64,000 nucleotides of DNA from Orientallactaga sibirica (GCA_036365145.1 JAEOAD010000035.1:3898501-3962500), one strand, 5' to 3'; positions 10,444 to 21,203 are shown, numbered from the stretch's first letter. Numbers and translations: made by a program. The notes: generated from the letters alone by a model not told the origin.

Positions 10444-10687
10444 AAGAAAGCACAATGTTGGATGTGACTGAATCTAGAAAATAAAACTGCAAATACATAT
10501 CCACCAATAATGAGCCACAGAAAAAGTACTCCCTCAGTGACTAAAGAGCGGCTCATTCTCCTTTTGATAACATATTCCTAACTTGAAAGCAGATACATCA
10601 GATCCCAGCTGGTATACATAGGGGTGTTATAGGCTCACCCACAGCTCATTTTTGGGAGACTCCTCTTTGCTCAACCAATTCCATCTT

Positions 10688-11034
10688 TGTTTCAGTTCAT
10701 TTTGCATTGCTGGCAGAAAACACCTGAACAAGAGCAGCTCATGGGAGGAGAGGGCTTATTTTGGCTTACAGGCTTGAGGGGAAGCCCCGTGATGGCAGGG
10801 GGAAACAATGACATTAGCAGAGGGTAGACATCACCACCTGGCCAACATAAGGTGGACAATTGCAGCAGGAGGGTGTGCCAAACACTGGCAGAGGGAAGCT
10901 AGCTATCATACCCATAAGCCCACCCCAACAATACATTACCTCTAGGAGGTCCCAATTCCCAGATCGCCACCAGCTCAGGACCTAGCATTCCGAACACGTA
11001 AGTTTATGGTGGACACGTGAATCAAACCCTCACA
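10688..11034 (-). mobile_element. MaLR-type solo LTR, antisense, 5-bp TSD
   Basis: The plus strand starts TGTTTCAGTTCATTTTGC and ends GTGAATCAAACCCTCACA (TG...CA). A perfect 5-bp TSD (ATCTT) lies at 10,683-10,687 and 11,035-11,039. It belongs to the same subfamily as the sense copy at 55,194 and is 347 bp long. Confidence 0.9.
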
Positions 11035-11040
11035 ATCTTC

Positions 11041-11870
11041 ATGGAATAGCTCCATAACCTTAGGTTATTGTGGGTCTTTACCATTTCATTCCCTGGGGTT
11101 GTTGGCCACTGATGTCCCAGGCAAGGGAGGGAGGAGTTGGGGGAAAGCAGCAGGGTCCTGGAGCAGCAGGTGAGTGCGACGACGATGATGATGGGCAGTG
11201 AACAACCAGGAGACCATCTGATGGAGAGCACTCATTTAGTCACAAGGGGTGTGGGTTTATAAACACTTGGGGAAGGTGAGATGGCACATACAGACTATAT
11301 GGCGATCGGATGCATAGTTTATGAGTTGCTATCTAAGTGGTGGAAGAACTAGTAACTTCAAAGCTGTGATGCAGGAGCTGAGAGATAGCTATTGTGACTT
11401 CAGAGCTGTGGGGAAGGAGCTGCAAGGGAGATAAGAGAAATGGCAGAAGACTGTGACTTCAAAGCTGTGAGGGTGAGAGAGATGGCAGAAAGGCTATGTG
11501 ACTTCAGCCACATAAGGGTCTCTTGGGCAGCTAGACACAAGGTCAGGAATTGTGGGTGGGGGCAGAGGCTGACTTATGGAATGGTCAGAGCTTTTTGGGG
11601 TCCAGGGGGAGGGCCTCACCAGTTCTGCGCACTCTGGGCCATGATAGTGCACACTACAACCTACAACCTAGGGAAGGCCAGTCACCATCGCCAGGGTGAG
11701 TTCCTGATGATAGGTCAGCTGCAACCCCACAGCCCAAGGTCCCTGACCATGTCCAACAGTTCAGGCCAGCCTCCTCACAGACCCAGCCCATTTTTAGCAA
11801 TGCCCAACAGGTTATCTTGCGTTACACCATCCTTAAATTTCAGTTCCTTCCTCATTTCTTTTCTAAAGAG
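11041..11870 (-). mobile_element. Putative ERV LTR, antisense, with U3-like direct repeats
   Basis: Read on the minus strand, this region has direct repeats of an AGCTTTGAAGTCACA-type motif (four copies, plus-strand positions about 11,352, 11,395, 11,453 and 11,498), then a TATA-like TTTATAAA (11,257-11,264). A transcript-like segment follows, with CCAGGAGACC and TGCTCCAGGACCC motifs. Enhancer repeats followed by TATA and a short R/U5-like region is the usual ERV LTR layout. I cannot place both LTR ends, and no coding remnant is adjacent. Confidence 0.4.
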
Positions 11871-12424
11871 TTTTCCAATTACTTAAGTCCATTGAGCTAT
11901 TTATTTACTTATTGACTTGTTTGTTTGTTTACTTAGGCGGCTACTGTGTCATAGCCAGGGGTCCATGGCAGGGGGAGAGGATAGACAGAGGGAAGTCAGT
12001 CTCTAAAGCGGAATATTATATTATTTTTCCAGGCTGTCGACCTTTATGGAGCAAACAGATGTATCCACCGTCTTTGTGGAGGGTGGTAGATCTCTGTTTT
12101 CTCCTTAAAGAGGAACAACCATGCCCAGTTCTCCAGGTCTTGTCAATTGGAGTATGTGTGGGCATTTGCCAGGGTCAGCAGCTCAAAAGAAGCCAGAGAC
12201 CTTAGCAGAATCCTGGCTAGATAAATTCTGCCCAAGCCAAGGTTATTGGAATGGAAAAAGACCAATATTCTTCTCTCCTGTGCAATGAGACAGTCAGGTC
12301 ATCACGTGATGAGAAGCAAGGGGACCCAAATTGCAGTCGTCACAGTGAACAACAGATCCACCATGACACCATCCTGAGAGCCCTCTGGTTTTTAATTACC
12401 ATCATCATCATCATCATTATGAGA
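11871..12424. other. Unique or unrecognised repeat sequence
   Basis: Contains (TTGT)/(TTTA)-like patches near 11,900-11,930 and a short (ATC)n run at 12,401-12,419. Open frames up to 97 codons have no family. It may belong to the LTR-like element upstream. Confidence 0.35.
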
Positions 12425-12601
12425 AACAGGGTCTTGATATGTAGCCCAGTTTGGCATTAAACTCACAATAGTCCTACCTCAACTTCCCCAGTGCTGGGAT
12501 TACAGGTGTGATTCTCCACACCTGGCTTATGTAGTACTGGTCACATGCAGGGTTTCATCAGTTGGCAAATACTTAAGGAGCTGAGCTACATTCCCCAGCC
12601 C
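12425..12601 (-). mobile_element. B4-type (B1+ID) SINE, antisense
   Basis: The plus strand begins with a reversed B1 (AACAGGGTCTTGATATGTAG, CAGTGCTGGGATTACAGGTG) and ends with a reversed ID head (GGAGCTGAGCTACATTCCCC). It is diverged. Confidence 0.65.
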
Positions 12602-12775
12602 CTTGCGCTGTTTTTATTGTAAGAGAGCCCTTGAATGATTCAGATATTCACTTCCTCTGGATGAAGCATGCTTGTGCTCCTGCACTGTGGCAGAGCTGGG
12701 CACGTACTGTGTGCCCACAATTGATTGAGATAATTAGATTGAGCTTAACAAGATACTAAACTCTTCAATTTCTTT

Positions 12776-13144
12776 GCTGTGTGTGCATGTGTAATATGTG
12801 TAGTCTAAGATGTGGTATGTGTGCGTCATGCTTATGTATGCACAGCATATGCACGTATGCGTGTGTAGATGCATGGACCCTGAGTGCTTACATGTGGAGG
12901 CCACAGGAGAACATCGGGTGTCCTCCTGTCTTGCTATTCGGTGTTGTCTCCTCGAGAATGGGTTGCTCTCTGAACGTGGAGCTGTTGTCTTTTGGTTAGA
13001 CTGGCTGACTGGTGAGACCCTCTGCCACAGGTGGGACTGCATGCCAAGCTTTCTAGGTGAGCGCAGGGAGTCGGTCTCAGGTTCTCTCAGGCCACCATGC
13101 TTATGCAGTAAGCACTCTCATCTGCTGAGTCGTCTCCCCAGCCC
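12776..13144 (-). mobile_element. B4-type composite SINE, antisense
   Basis: A GT-rich lead, then GTGGAGGCCACAGGAGAACA, TCGGGTGTCCTCCTGTCTTG, a B1-like middle and the reversed tRNA-like head AAGCACTCTCATCTGCTGAG. This is a full reversed B4 layout. Confidence 0.75.
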
Positions 13145-13415
13145 GCATATTAACTCGTGGTACCCCGAGCCCTTTCTTCTTGCAGTATCTTCCACAGAGA
13201 ATCTAGCTGAGACTCACTCATATAGTAGGCATTGCGATTGCTTGCTGTCATGGCTGAAAAGACTCACTCTACACATTTAGATTCATTTCTTAACTACAGA
13301 CTGGCTGAAGGAAGAGGAATTTCTATGAGCTCTTATAGTCTTGGTTTTTCTCTTTAGGTAACACTCATAATGTTAGTTCCTTCCTAGCTTTGATTGATAG
13401 ATGATGTTAGAATCA

Positions 13416-13569
13416 ACTTTTTTTTTTTTTTTGAGGTAGGGTTTTGCTCTAGCCCAGGCTGACCTGGAATTCACTATGTAGTCTCAGGCTGACCTTGAAC
13501 TCACAGCAATCCTCCTACCTGTGCCCCTCGAATGCTGGGATTAAAGGTGGGTGCCACCATGCCTAGCTC
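13416..13569 (-). mobile_element. B1 SINE, antisense
   Basis: T-run tail, GAGGTAGGGTTTTGCTCTAG, CTGACCTGGAATTCACTATG and GCTGGGATTAAAGGTGGGTG. Short 8-bp flanking repeats (TAGAATCA) lie at 13,408 and 13,570. Confidence 0.92.
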
Positions 13570-13615
13570 TAGAATCATGTTGATTTTTTTCAAATTAATT
13601 TTTGCTTAATTTGAA

Positions 13616-13684
13616 CAGGCTCCCAGTATGTAGCCCAGGCTGGCCTTGAACTTGTGATTACAGGGATGAGCCACCATGCCCAGT
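13616..13684 (-). mobile_element. Old B1 fragment, antisense, internally deleted
   Basis: CAGTATGTAGCCCAGGCTGG, GCCTTGAACTTGTGATTACA and GATGAGCCACCATGCCCAGT: a B1 with its middle missing, and more diverged than its neighbour. Confidence 0.7.
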
Positions 13685-13719
13685 AAGTAGTATTGATTTA
13701 GCAGTGTGAGAATAAACTT

Positions 13720-13880
13720 AATGTCAATCTACTCATTTGAGCTTCACATAAATATGAGTAGTAGATATTATAATTATTCATTTCTTTAGATATTAGGACA
13801 CTGAGGGTCAGACTGTTAGTGACAAAGGTTAAAGCCAGACTTCGTCTCAGGTCTCTCTACTGACACTTTCAGTCAGTGGT
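13720..13880 (-). mobile_element. MIR, antisense
   Basis: The plus strand shows TAGATATTATAATTATTCAT, TTAGGACACTGAGGGTCAGA and AAAGCCAGACTTCGTCTCAG, which parallels the reversed MIR core and tRNA-side. Confidence 0.55.
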
Positions 13881-15412
13881 GTTCTTTTGGGTTTCTGATC
13901 TGGAAAGAAGGAAGCAATGAGCAACAGTGAAGGTCTGCTCTTCTAGCCATCCAAATGCTTTCAGGAGTGAAGAAATGCCTGTAGAATTGTTCAGTACCTC
14001 ATCTATCTTCATAGATGTGCACAAATTATTTGAAGGCCAGATACTGGAAGCTGTGATAACATGCTAAAGCATGGGTCTCTTCACAGGAATTCAGTTGAGA
14101 GTAAGAGTCACAAGAGTGAAAAATAGGGTTGTTAAGACTTATTAGAAACCTCTCAGAGGTTTTAGTTCACAAAACCAAAACAGAAACGAAGCCAATCAAT
14201 CAACCAACCAAACAAACAAACAAATCCCCAAACAACCCAGCCAGCCCTGAGATTTGAAAAGGGTTCCAGGGGCAAGGCTGTCTTGGAACACTGCACGAGT
14301 TTCCAGGATTGCTAGGTAATTCAAAGCAGATCACCAGGAAGAACCCAATCTGATCCCCTCCAGGTTTGGAAAGAACAAGACCTTGAGGGAGGCATTACCA
14401 TCAAAAGTTCTTGAAAGCAAGCATCTTTGTTGAAGAGGTTGGTAAGACAGGAACCAAAAATAGCTTCACCTTTCTCCAACATTCTTGAACCATCAAGAAG
14501 ACAGCAGAGAGTGGTATGGCTTGGGATACCCTAGGATAGGCATTGGAGCTCACTGGATGTGGACCTTACATATCAATCTGTCTCAGCTTTGATTTTATCC
14601 TCAATGTGTCAGCTGCTCACTTACAGGGGAAGGAAGTTGTTGACTCTTTCTCCTTTTCTTCCCAAACTGGGTGAACTTTGACTTCGTCAGCCGTGGTTGG
14701 CAAGCATGAGCGAAGCTTTCACGAAGACGTCTGACTTAGCTAAAATTAGTGCAGTGTAATCATGACTTCACGTTGCCCAATCTAATCCATCTTGTGAAGA
14801 TCAGGGATGAAGATTTTTCAGACAGAATTTAGCAGCAGCATCAAAAAGAAAGTGTAATCAACTCTCAATCATGCCTCCCAGGGGAGAGGGGCAGAGCAAG
14901 GTTGATACAGATGACATACAACTCCCAAGTCCTGCACATCTGACTTTGATTAATGTTTGCATTTCATTGGAAGGCAGGTGTTCCTAATGTTCTGGGAATT
15001 CAGATCATTTCAGTTTCAGCACTGCAGGTACAAACAAGACTGGAGCTGTCTCCAGAGGGGCCTGGAAGGTTGAGCAGTTTCCTCCAGAGGCGCTGGGAAG
15101 GAATCCTTCCCAGCTGTCCTTGCTGTGACAAAGAGAACATATTACTTGATCACATAAAACATCACTTCACCAACAACAGAGTGGCTTGCACCTTTGCTCT
15201 GGACAGAGACGGCTGGATGTTCTGCTCTGCATGAAACTGTACCTAGAAGCCAGGGAGAGTGAGATGTAGGAAATTTACCTTTATGGTGATGTTTCAAAAA
15301 AAAAAAAAAGTAGCCAGTTTTGAGTTAGATAACTGAGTTTGAATTCCATATTGGGTTCTTCCTAGATGCAGTCTTGAAGAGATCAATTCTATGAGCCAGT
15401 GGCCATGTGGAA
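13881..15412. other. Unique sequence, 1.5 kb
   Basis: Few recognisable repeats: a small (AAAC) patch near 14,205-14,225 and an A run at 15,297-15,309. A 93-codon frame at 14,953-15,234 (plus) has no recognised domain or splice context. Text near 15,330-15,395 and 15,510-15,600 may be MIR split by the ID insertion, weakly. Confidence 0.4.
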
Positions 15413-15505
15413 GGGCTGGGGATGTAGCTCAGTGGACGAGTGCTTGTCTAGAATGTACAAGGCCCCGAGTTAGCTCCTTAGAACCCAAAAAGAAAAACAA
15501 AATGC
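15413..15505 (+). mobile_element. ID element, sense
   Basis: GGGCTGGGGATGTAGCTCAG head with a tRNA-Ala-like A box and a GAGTTAGCTCC diverged B box, followed by an A-rich tail. Confidence 0.85.
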
Positions 15506-15869
15506 AGTTGCTAAGTGAGTGAAAAAGGTAAAATAATGCTTTCCTTGTTTATTATGCAAAATGGGAGAATGAGGTAGGTACTCTGAAAATGGTATTTTGC
15601 TATTATTAAGGACTACCTGAACCTTGCACAATTTATTTTATCAATGAAAAGCCTGAACTAGTGCAGTATGCATACAGTATACTAGGGCCCACAAATAACT
15701 GAGCATGAGCCCCCCTCACTATCCAGCTGTGCAAACAGATGTGATTCCATGAAGGAGGGCAAAAGTGCTCTGCAGACACTTTGGGCAAGTGAGCAAGCGT
15801 ATCAGAAACTGTCACCTACCAAAGTGCAAGCCACCAAATGGGAGTCAAGCATGCTTTGCTCAATTGTGC
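15506..15869. other. Unique sequence
   Basis: Nothing recognised with confidence. Confidence 0.45.
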
Positions 15870-16085
15870 ATTTTTAAAATTTATTTTTTATTAGTTATGT
15901 ATATAGTATATATACAGCCATGATGGTATCATCATTAGCCTTCTCCCTGTCCTCCCCCCATGGGTAATGTGGGTCTTGCCTTTCAGGGACAGCCATCAGT
16001 TATGCGGGAGAGGCAATGACTCTGCCATGACTTGGGTCATTATACACAGAGTCATTGCCTCAATTGAACATTTGGTCTGACTGTG
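15870..16085. mobile_element. L1 3'-UTR-like fragment
   Basis: The A/T-rich lead (TTTATTTTTTATTAGTTATG), then GCCTTCTCCCTGTCCTCCCC and TAATGTGGGTCTTGCC, resembles the 3' UTR of young L1s in this rodent group. It contains a perfect hairpin at 16,010-16,061. Recognition is from memory. Confidence 0.45.
16010..16061. repeat. Perfect 15-bp inverted repeat (hairpin)
   Basis: GAGGCAATGACTCTG at 16,010-16,024 and its exact complement CAGAGTCATTGCCTC at 16,047-16,061, with a 22-base loop. Confidence 0.97.
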
Positions 16086-16388
16086 TGAAGTGGTTTGGAG
16101 CATGGAAGGGGGAGCTCACACGAAGGGAGAGCCATTCTCAACAAGTACAGAGCTGAGTGCACGAGACTGGGCGGGTCCTCTCTCAGGCTGTCCATTTAGG
16201 CTTCCTTCTCATGCCTGTGAGCACTGATGTCTATTTTCTCAGTTCTCCCTTTTGAGTCAGCGACATGAGGCATCAACAGGAGTCGTTTAGTTGTGCACTC
16301 ATGGAGGTATGTACTGTGCCACTATCTGATCAAGTGAGGACGGCTTCTAAACAAATAAGTGTACTGCCCAGGACTCCAAGGGATTGTT
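16086..16388. other. Unique sequence
   Basis: Nothing recognised. Confidence 0.5.
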
Positions 16389-16403
16389 GTTCAAGAGGTG
16401 ACT

Positions 16404-16440
<37 letters not shown>
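16389..16440. repeat. (CA)n microsatellite
   Basis: About 26 CA units. Confidence 0.97.
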
Positions 16441-16446
<6 letters not shown>

Positions 16447-16463
16447 AATGTGTTGGGCTGGCT

Positions 16464-16560
16464 GGGCTGGATGTAGCTCAGTTATAGAGCACTTGCCTAG
16501 CATGGCCAAGGCCTGGGGATTGATCCTAAGCTCCATAAAGGAACAAAACACAAAGCAACA
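16464..16560 (+). mobile_element. ID element, sense
   Basis: GCTGGATGTAGCTCAGTTAT, GAGCACTTGCCTAGCATGGC and GGGATTGATCC, followed by an A-rich tail with AACAAAACAC. Confidence 0.85.
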
Positions 16561-18363
16561 GATGGACGAACAACAACAGGTGGGTAATGTCGGCGATGTT
16601 TCTCAGCGAAGATGCTTGCTTTAATCCAAGTTGCCATCTTTAGAAGTCATTGTGCAGTGATACCTCAAGACACTTCTTAGGCTCAGCTCTTGTCAGTGGC
16701 TCCTATCTCTACCCACTCACCTCTGGGAGTGTCAGACAGCTTATCTCTCTCTGGAGTGGCAGTCCCACTGGCAGGCTGCAAGTCACTCGCCTTATCACCA
16801 CTTTACATGACTTCTCTAAGCAAACCATGAGCCCTACTTGACTCAGGCCAAGAGCTGTATTGATTACTAACTTCAGTGACACATCTGGTTTTCATTACCC
16901 ATGGTAGCAGACCAGAGCGGGGTGCTAGACTGGCCAGTGTGGTCACTTAACAACCATCAGGATGAGCTATAAAGAAAATTTAACATATCCTGTAATTACA
17001 TTCTGACCAGCACAGAGGGACTGAGGAGTCTGCAGATCTGATTTCGGGGTGGGGGGACACAGTGTTTATTGTATCTGTTCTACACATTTATTTACTCAGA
17101 GGTTGGAGGCCTGCTGAAATACGGCCACCCTCAGCACTGACACTCCTGCACCTTCTTGTTTAGGTCAGGAAGCTCCAGCAAGTCTCCAGGCAGATGGTCC
17201 CTTAATGCTTTTACAGGGTTTGGAATTTGGGCTGATAGAAATGGAGGCTGAGTGGATCTTGTCTGAAGTAAACAACTTAACCTCCACAGTGCCGGATGGA
17301 CCTCCCCTGGCCCTCCAGTCAATCTTCTGGTGGGTGGAACTGCCCCAATTGTCCACTTCTGGTGAGGGGTGATGGAGGGAACAAATAACACTTGTTACAG
17401 ATCAACATGGGCCACCCATGGGCTGACAGTGCTGACGCATTTTCTCTTGGATTTACCCTAACTCTCTATGTGTTAGCCATCTTTATGTCTCTGAAAAAAT
17501 GGAGGAAGTGAGGCTGAGTGGTTAAGGTGGAGGAAGTGTTGGGGACCCCCGGGTGTTGGAGAGGAACAATCTCTCCTATCCGCTCCAGAACAGGAAGATA
17601 GGGATGTAGCCATTCCCACCCCTCTTCATTATCCTGAGAGCTTTTTTGCTCATAAGATTTTAAGCAGAGTGACCTCTGAACTAATGGGTTAGAGAACTGT
17701 ATTGACAATTACCACGAGTACCCTACAACAGAAATCATTCAAAGTGAGTGAACTGGACACTCCAGTCTTTAAGGGTATGAAACTCTAAAACTGAAAGTCA
17801 GGCAAGCGAATGGATGATTAGCTATGGCCGGCCACCATGGGAGTTCAGAGGGGACGGTGGAGGCGGCTCTGGTCTCACCCCAAACTAGGAAGCAGAGGAG
17901 GTGAGTGTTTTGACCTCTCTGTCCTCTTCTTTCAGTCTTTAGCTCCCTCTATCTCTTCTCTTCCCTGTCAGATGCTGCCCCCAGGAAAGGACTGAAATGA
18001 ATTTACTTGGATAAAATCTTCAATGGCTGATGTCAGATCATATTTCTGATGAGGAAATTTCATGGATCAGTAAGTTGACTAGGGAAGTTTTGGAACAGAC
18101 AGTGTTCCAACCTATGGACAGGTTAACTGCCAAGGAGAGACTGCCAGGGAAGAAGTAAAATCTGGGTTCTGACCAGCCAGTCAGTCAGGGGGCAGCATGA
18201 GAAAAAAGCCATGTTGTGCCCAGTGAGGAAACACAGTCCTAGTTAAATTTCTAAGGATGAGACAGGTCACCAGATAGAAGCTCAGACTCCATTGATTGTC
18301 AGCCCTCATTGAAGAAAGGACCAACTTGGGTGTGGTGTCACACCTTCCTCAAATGATCAATAA
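16561..18363. other. Unique sequence, 1.8 kb
   Basis: No confident repeat. Minus-strand frames up to 86 codons at 17,131-17,391 and 80 codons at 17,466-17,708 lack domains. A Kozak-like ATG and a strong splice-donor-like site occur at 17,831-17,907 (separate entry). A short B1-like start may lie at 18,308-18,345. Confidence 0.4.
17837..17900 (+). other. Speculative exon-like segment
   Basis: GCCACCATGG at 17,831-17,840 is a perfect Kozak context. The frame runs open past GAG|GTGAGT (donor after 17,900) to a stop near 17,990, about 52 codons in all. I recognise no protein. Without conservation or transcript data this could be chance. Confidence 0.12.
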
Positions 18364-18414
18364 ACACACACACACACACACACGCACGCACACACACACA
18401 CACACACACACACA
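18364..18414. repeat. (CA)n microsatellite with CG interruptions
   Basis: CA units broken by two CGCA steps near 18,383-18,390. Confidence 0.97.
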
Positions 18415-18904
18415 ATTATACTTTAACAAAGGAATGTTCAAAGGTCAGGACCTGTTTTTATAAATTGAAAAGCAAAATAAAGTAGCCCATGCAAAGGTTG
18501 GGACATAAAGTTAAAGAAGGCTACAAAATAGTAAACAATGTACAGGTTGGGAAATATAAGAAAATGAAATGACCAGGTCAAGGACTGATAGTGGTCCCAA
18601 GAAGAAAGAAAAGAGGAAATAGAAGGAAGGAAATTATCTAAAAATACAATTAATGGTATGAGTTTCTAAATTAGAATGTCACTGAAAGTTCAGAAGACTG
18701 GGAACTTTGCGAACATCCTAAAAGTTTTGATAGAGAAGAAGAAAAGGAGGGACGAGGAAGAGAGAAGTAGGTATACCTGAACCATTGGTAATAGGCCGGG
18801 CATCATGCTTCTCAAAATTAAACTGGAAGCCAAACTACGGTGAGTTCTATACTTAAATTGATAATCAGGTTAGCTGAAAGTAAAGATGTCAAATGTCTTT
18901 TAAA
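18415..18904. other. Unique, A-rich sequence
   Basis: Purine-rich text with many AAG/GAA clusters. No repeat or gene is recognised. Confidence 0.45.
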
Positions 18905-18909
18905 ATGTC

Positions 18910-18944
<35 letters not shown>

Positions 18945-19650
18945 TTATTTTTCTATTTTTAAGTTGGCATACAAAGAATTAGGTATCATTCATTCTGGCA
19001 TTTTCAAAAACAATTTGTTTGATTATCATCCCCCACTCCTCACTTTCCATATCCCCTTCCCCAGAAATATCCCAACCCTTTTGTTCACATGTTACATGTG
19101 TCCTTTCTTCCCTCCCTCACTCCTCTTTCTGCTCATCTCTTTGCACTTGCTGTGGGTTACTATTTTATTTTACAGGATTTTCATCTACATTTGTCCCCCT
19201 AGATACATACTTCTAGATATTATGAGCTGGGATCCACATAGAGAGAATGTGCAGTTTTGGTCTTTCTGAACTTGGATCACTTCATTTAATATAATTCTTT
19301 CCAGGTCTATCCACTTCCTGAAAATTTCATAATTTCATTTTTTTCCACATTGCAGAACAGAATTCCATTGAGCCTTGTACACGTTTTCATTATCCATTCA
19401 TCTGTGGATGGGCATTTAGGCTGATTCTAATTCTTAGCTATTATAAACAGAGTCACAGTAAGCATGGATATGCAAGTGTTTCTGCAGTAGAGTGATCTCC
19501 GCATTGTCTTTATCCGTCATGGACCCATGGGTTATTTCCACACCTTGGCTACTGTGTATAATGCTACAGTGAACATGGTAGTGCAAATATCTCTTGATTT
19601 GAATTACTTTGCATATATTCGCAGAAGTGTCATTACTGGATCAGAAGTTT

Positions 19651-19869
19651 TTTAAAAAAATTATTTATTTATTTGAGAGAGAGAAAGAAGCAGAGAAAGA
19701 GAGACAGATAGAGTGAGAATGGGGGCACCAGTGCCTTCAGCCACTGCAGACAAACTCCAGACACATGTGCCACCTTGTGCATCCGGCTTGCATGGGTCCT
19801 GGGGAATGGAACCTGGGTCCTTTGCCTTTTCAGGAAAGTGCCTTAACCGCTAAGCCATTTCTCCAACCC
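19651..19869 (-). mobile_element. tSINE, antisense, in L1
   Basis: Reversed tail (TTATTTATTTATTTGAGAGA), body and head (CCGCTAAGCCATTTCTCCAA). A 15-bp duplication (CTGGATCAGAAGTTT / CTGGATCAGAAATTT, one mismatch) lies at 19,636-19,650 and 19,870-19,884. Confidence 0.95.
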
Positions 19870-19897
19870 CTGGATCAGAAATTTTGAAGAGCTTTTA

Positions 19898-20108
19898 GGC
19901 TAGAGAGATGATTTAGTGGTAAAGATGCCTGCTAGCAGACGCTGGGTTGAATTCCCCAGTATCTAGGTAAAGCCAGATACACAAAGAGGCACATGCATCT
20001 GGAGTTCATTTGCAGAGGCAGGAGGCCCTGGCATGCCCATTTTCTCTCTCTCATTCATATTCTCTCTCTCCCTCTCTGTCTATCCTTGCAAATAAATTAA
20101 TAATAAAA
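19898..20108 (+). mobile_element. tSINE, sense, in L1
   Basis: Head GGCTAGAGAGATGATTTAGT, GAATTCCCCAGTATC, body AGCCAGATACACAAAGAGGC, CT-rich segment and a CAAATAAATT tail. More diverged than its neighbour at 19,651. Confidence 0.9.
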
Positions 20109-20223
20109 CAGATTTCTGAATAGCATTCCATAGTAGTTACATAATTTTCCTCATTAGCAATACAGAACAACTTCTATGAATCCTTGCCAAACCTTATTAT
20201 TATTTTCACAGTAATAGCCATTT

Positions 20224-20490
20224 GGTATGGACCTAATGTTTGTGTTCCTCTAAAATTTGTTTTATGGGTGCTAAGGGGAGAAGTAGTTGGGAGTTGCTAC
20301 TCAATGGGTGTAAAGACTCAGTTATGCAAGGTGATTAAGGTTTAGAGATATGGGGTACAAGACTTTCTATTGTCAGCACTAATATAGTATACTACTTAGA
20401 ATTTTGTTTAGAGGGTTGTACGTGTTATCTTTCAAGTTAGGTATTCTTGTCACAATTAACAAAAACAACAAAAAGAAATGAAGGAAGAAA
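20224..20490 (+). mobile_element. MaLR 5' fragment plus L1M-like 3' UTR, sense
   Basis: 20,224-20,262 (ATGGACCTAATGTTTGTGTT, CCTCTAAAATTT) looks like the first bases of an MLT1/MST LTR. 20,265-20,490 (GGGAGTTGCTACTCAATGGG, ending in ACAAAAACAACAAAAAG) resembles an ancient L1 3' UTR with its A-rich tail. Both are short and diverged. Confidence 0.45.
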
Positions 20491-20518
20491 GGAAGGAGGA
20501 AACAGTTAAATAATTATC

Positions 20519-20676
20519 TTTTTTTTTTCTTTTGGTATTTGGAGGTAGGGTCTCACTCTAGTCCAGACTGACCTGGAATTCACTATGTAGTCTCAGGATG
20601 GCCTCCAACTCACAGTGATCCTTCTACTTCTGCCTCCCAAGTGCTAGGATTAAAGGTGTGCACCACCACGCCCAAC
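20519..20676 (-). mobile_element. B1 SINE, antisense
   Basis: T-rich tail, GGAGGTAGGGTCTCACTCTA and GTGCTAGGATTAAAGGTGTG. A 9-bp TSD (ATAATTATC) lies at 20,510-20,518 and 20,677-20,685. Confidence 0.95.
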
Positions 20677-20685
20677 ATAATTATC

Positions 20686-21130
20686 CATTTTATAGGAAGG
20701 CATCAGAAGTGATATTTTTCTAAAATAAAACATAACCCAAGAAAGTACACAAATGACCCAGGAATTATAAAAGAAAATTCGAGGATAATTTTGAAGGAGA
20801 TAACAATAGCCAATCAGTTCTTCAGAGAGATCAAAGTTAGTCAGGCCATATTGAGTAGAAGCCTGGAAGTATCCAGAAGAAAGGTCTAGAAAAAACATGA
20901 AACTCATAGATGACCGCATATTATTTTGTGAAAAAACTGAGAATTTGAAAAGGACTTGTGACAAATACATAGAACACTAAGAAGAAAAAAGTGAGACAAC
21001 TATTGATCTCAGAGAAGCAAAATTGTTCAAGAACAGAAATATGATTATAGTGTAGTAAAAATTCCTTTGTGAATAACATGCATGTGTTCATAATATTAAA
21101 TATGAATTTGTTATTAGTTGTATTGTTTGT
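20686..21130. other. Unique, AT-rich sequence
   Basis: A minus-strand frame of 106 codons (20,650-20,970) partly overlaps the B1 and has no domain. Nothing else recognised. Confidence 0.45.
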
Positions 21131-21203
21131 GATGCTACAGATAGAACTCAAAGCCTCATGCATGCTAGGAAAGCATTATACTACTGAGCTATATTCCTAA
21201 TCC
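21131..21203 (-). mobile_element. Old ID element, antisense
   Basis: TACAGATAGAACTCAAAGCC, CATGCATGCTAGGAAAGCAT and ACTACTGAGCTATATTCC match a reversed ID with mutations. Confidence 0.7.

Larger units (their letters stand above)
18905..20223 (-). mobile_element. L1 3' end (3' UTR region), antisense, with two SINE insertions
   Basis: A (TTTA)n stretch at 18,908-18,947 is the reversed A-rich tail. Next come text shared with 62,030-62,125 (TTAAGTTGGCATAC, CATTTTCAAAAACAATTTG) and then classic reversed L1 phrases: ATCACTTCATTTAATATAAT, TATCCATTCATCTGTGGATG, CTTGGCTACTGTGTATAATG and ATTCCATAGTAGTTACATAA. No intact reading frame remains. A diverged internal duplication of about 110 bp lies at 19,385-19,625. 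SINEs at 19,651 and 19,898 are later insertions. Confidence 0.75.

Noticed and set aside
11440..11886. 148-codon plus-strand frame
   Set aside because: It runs through the direct repeats of the LTR-like element, has no domain and no matching splice or promoter context on that strand.
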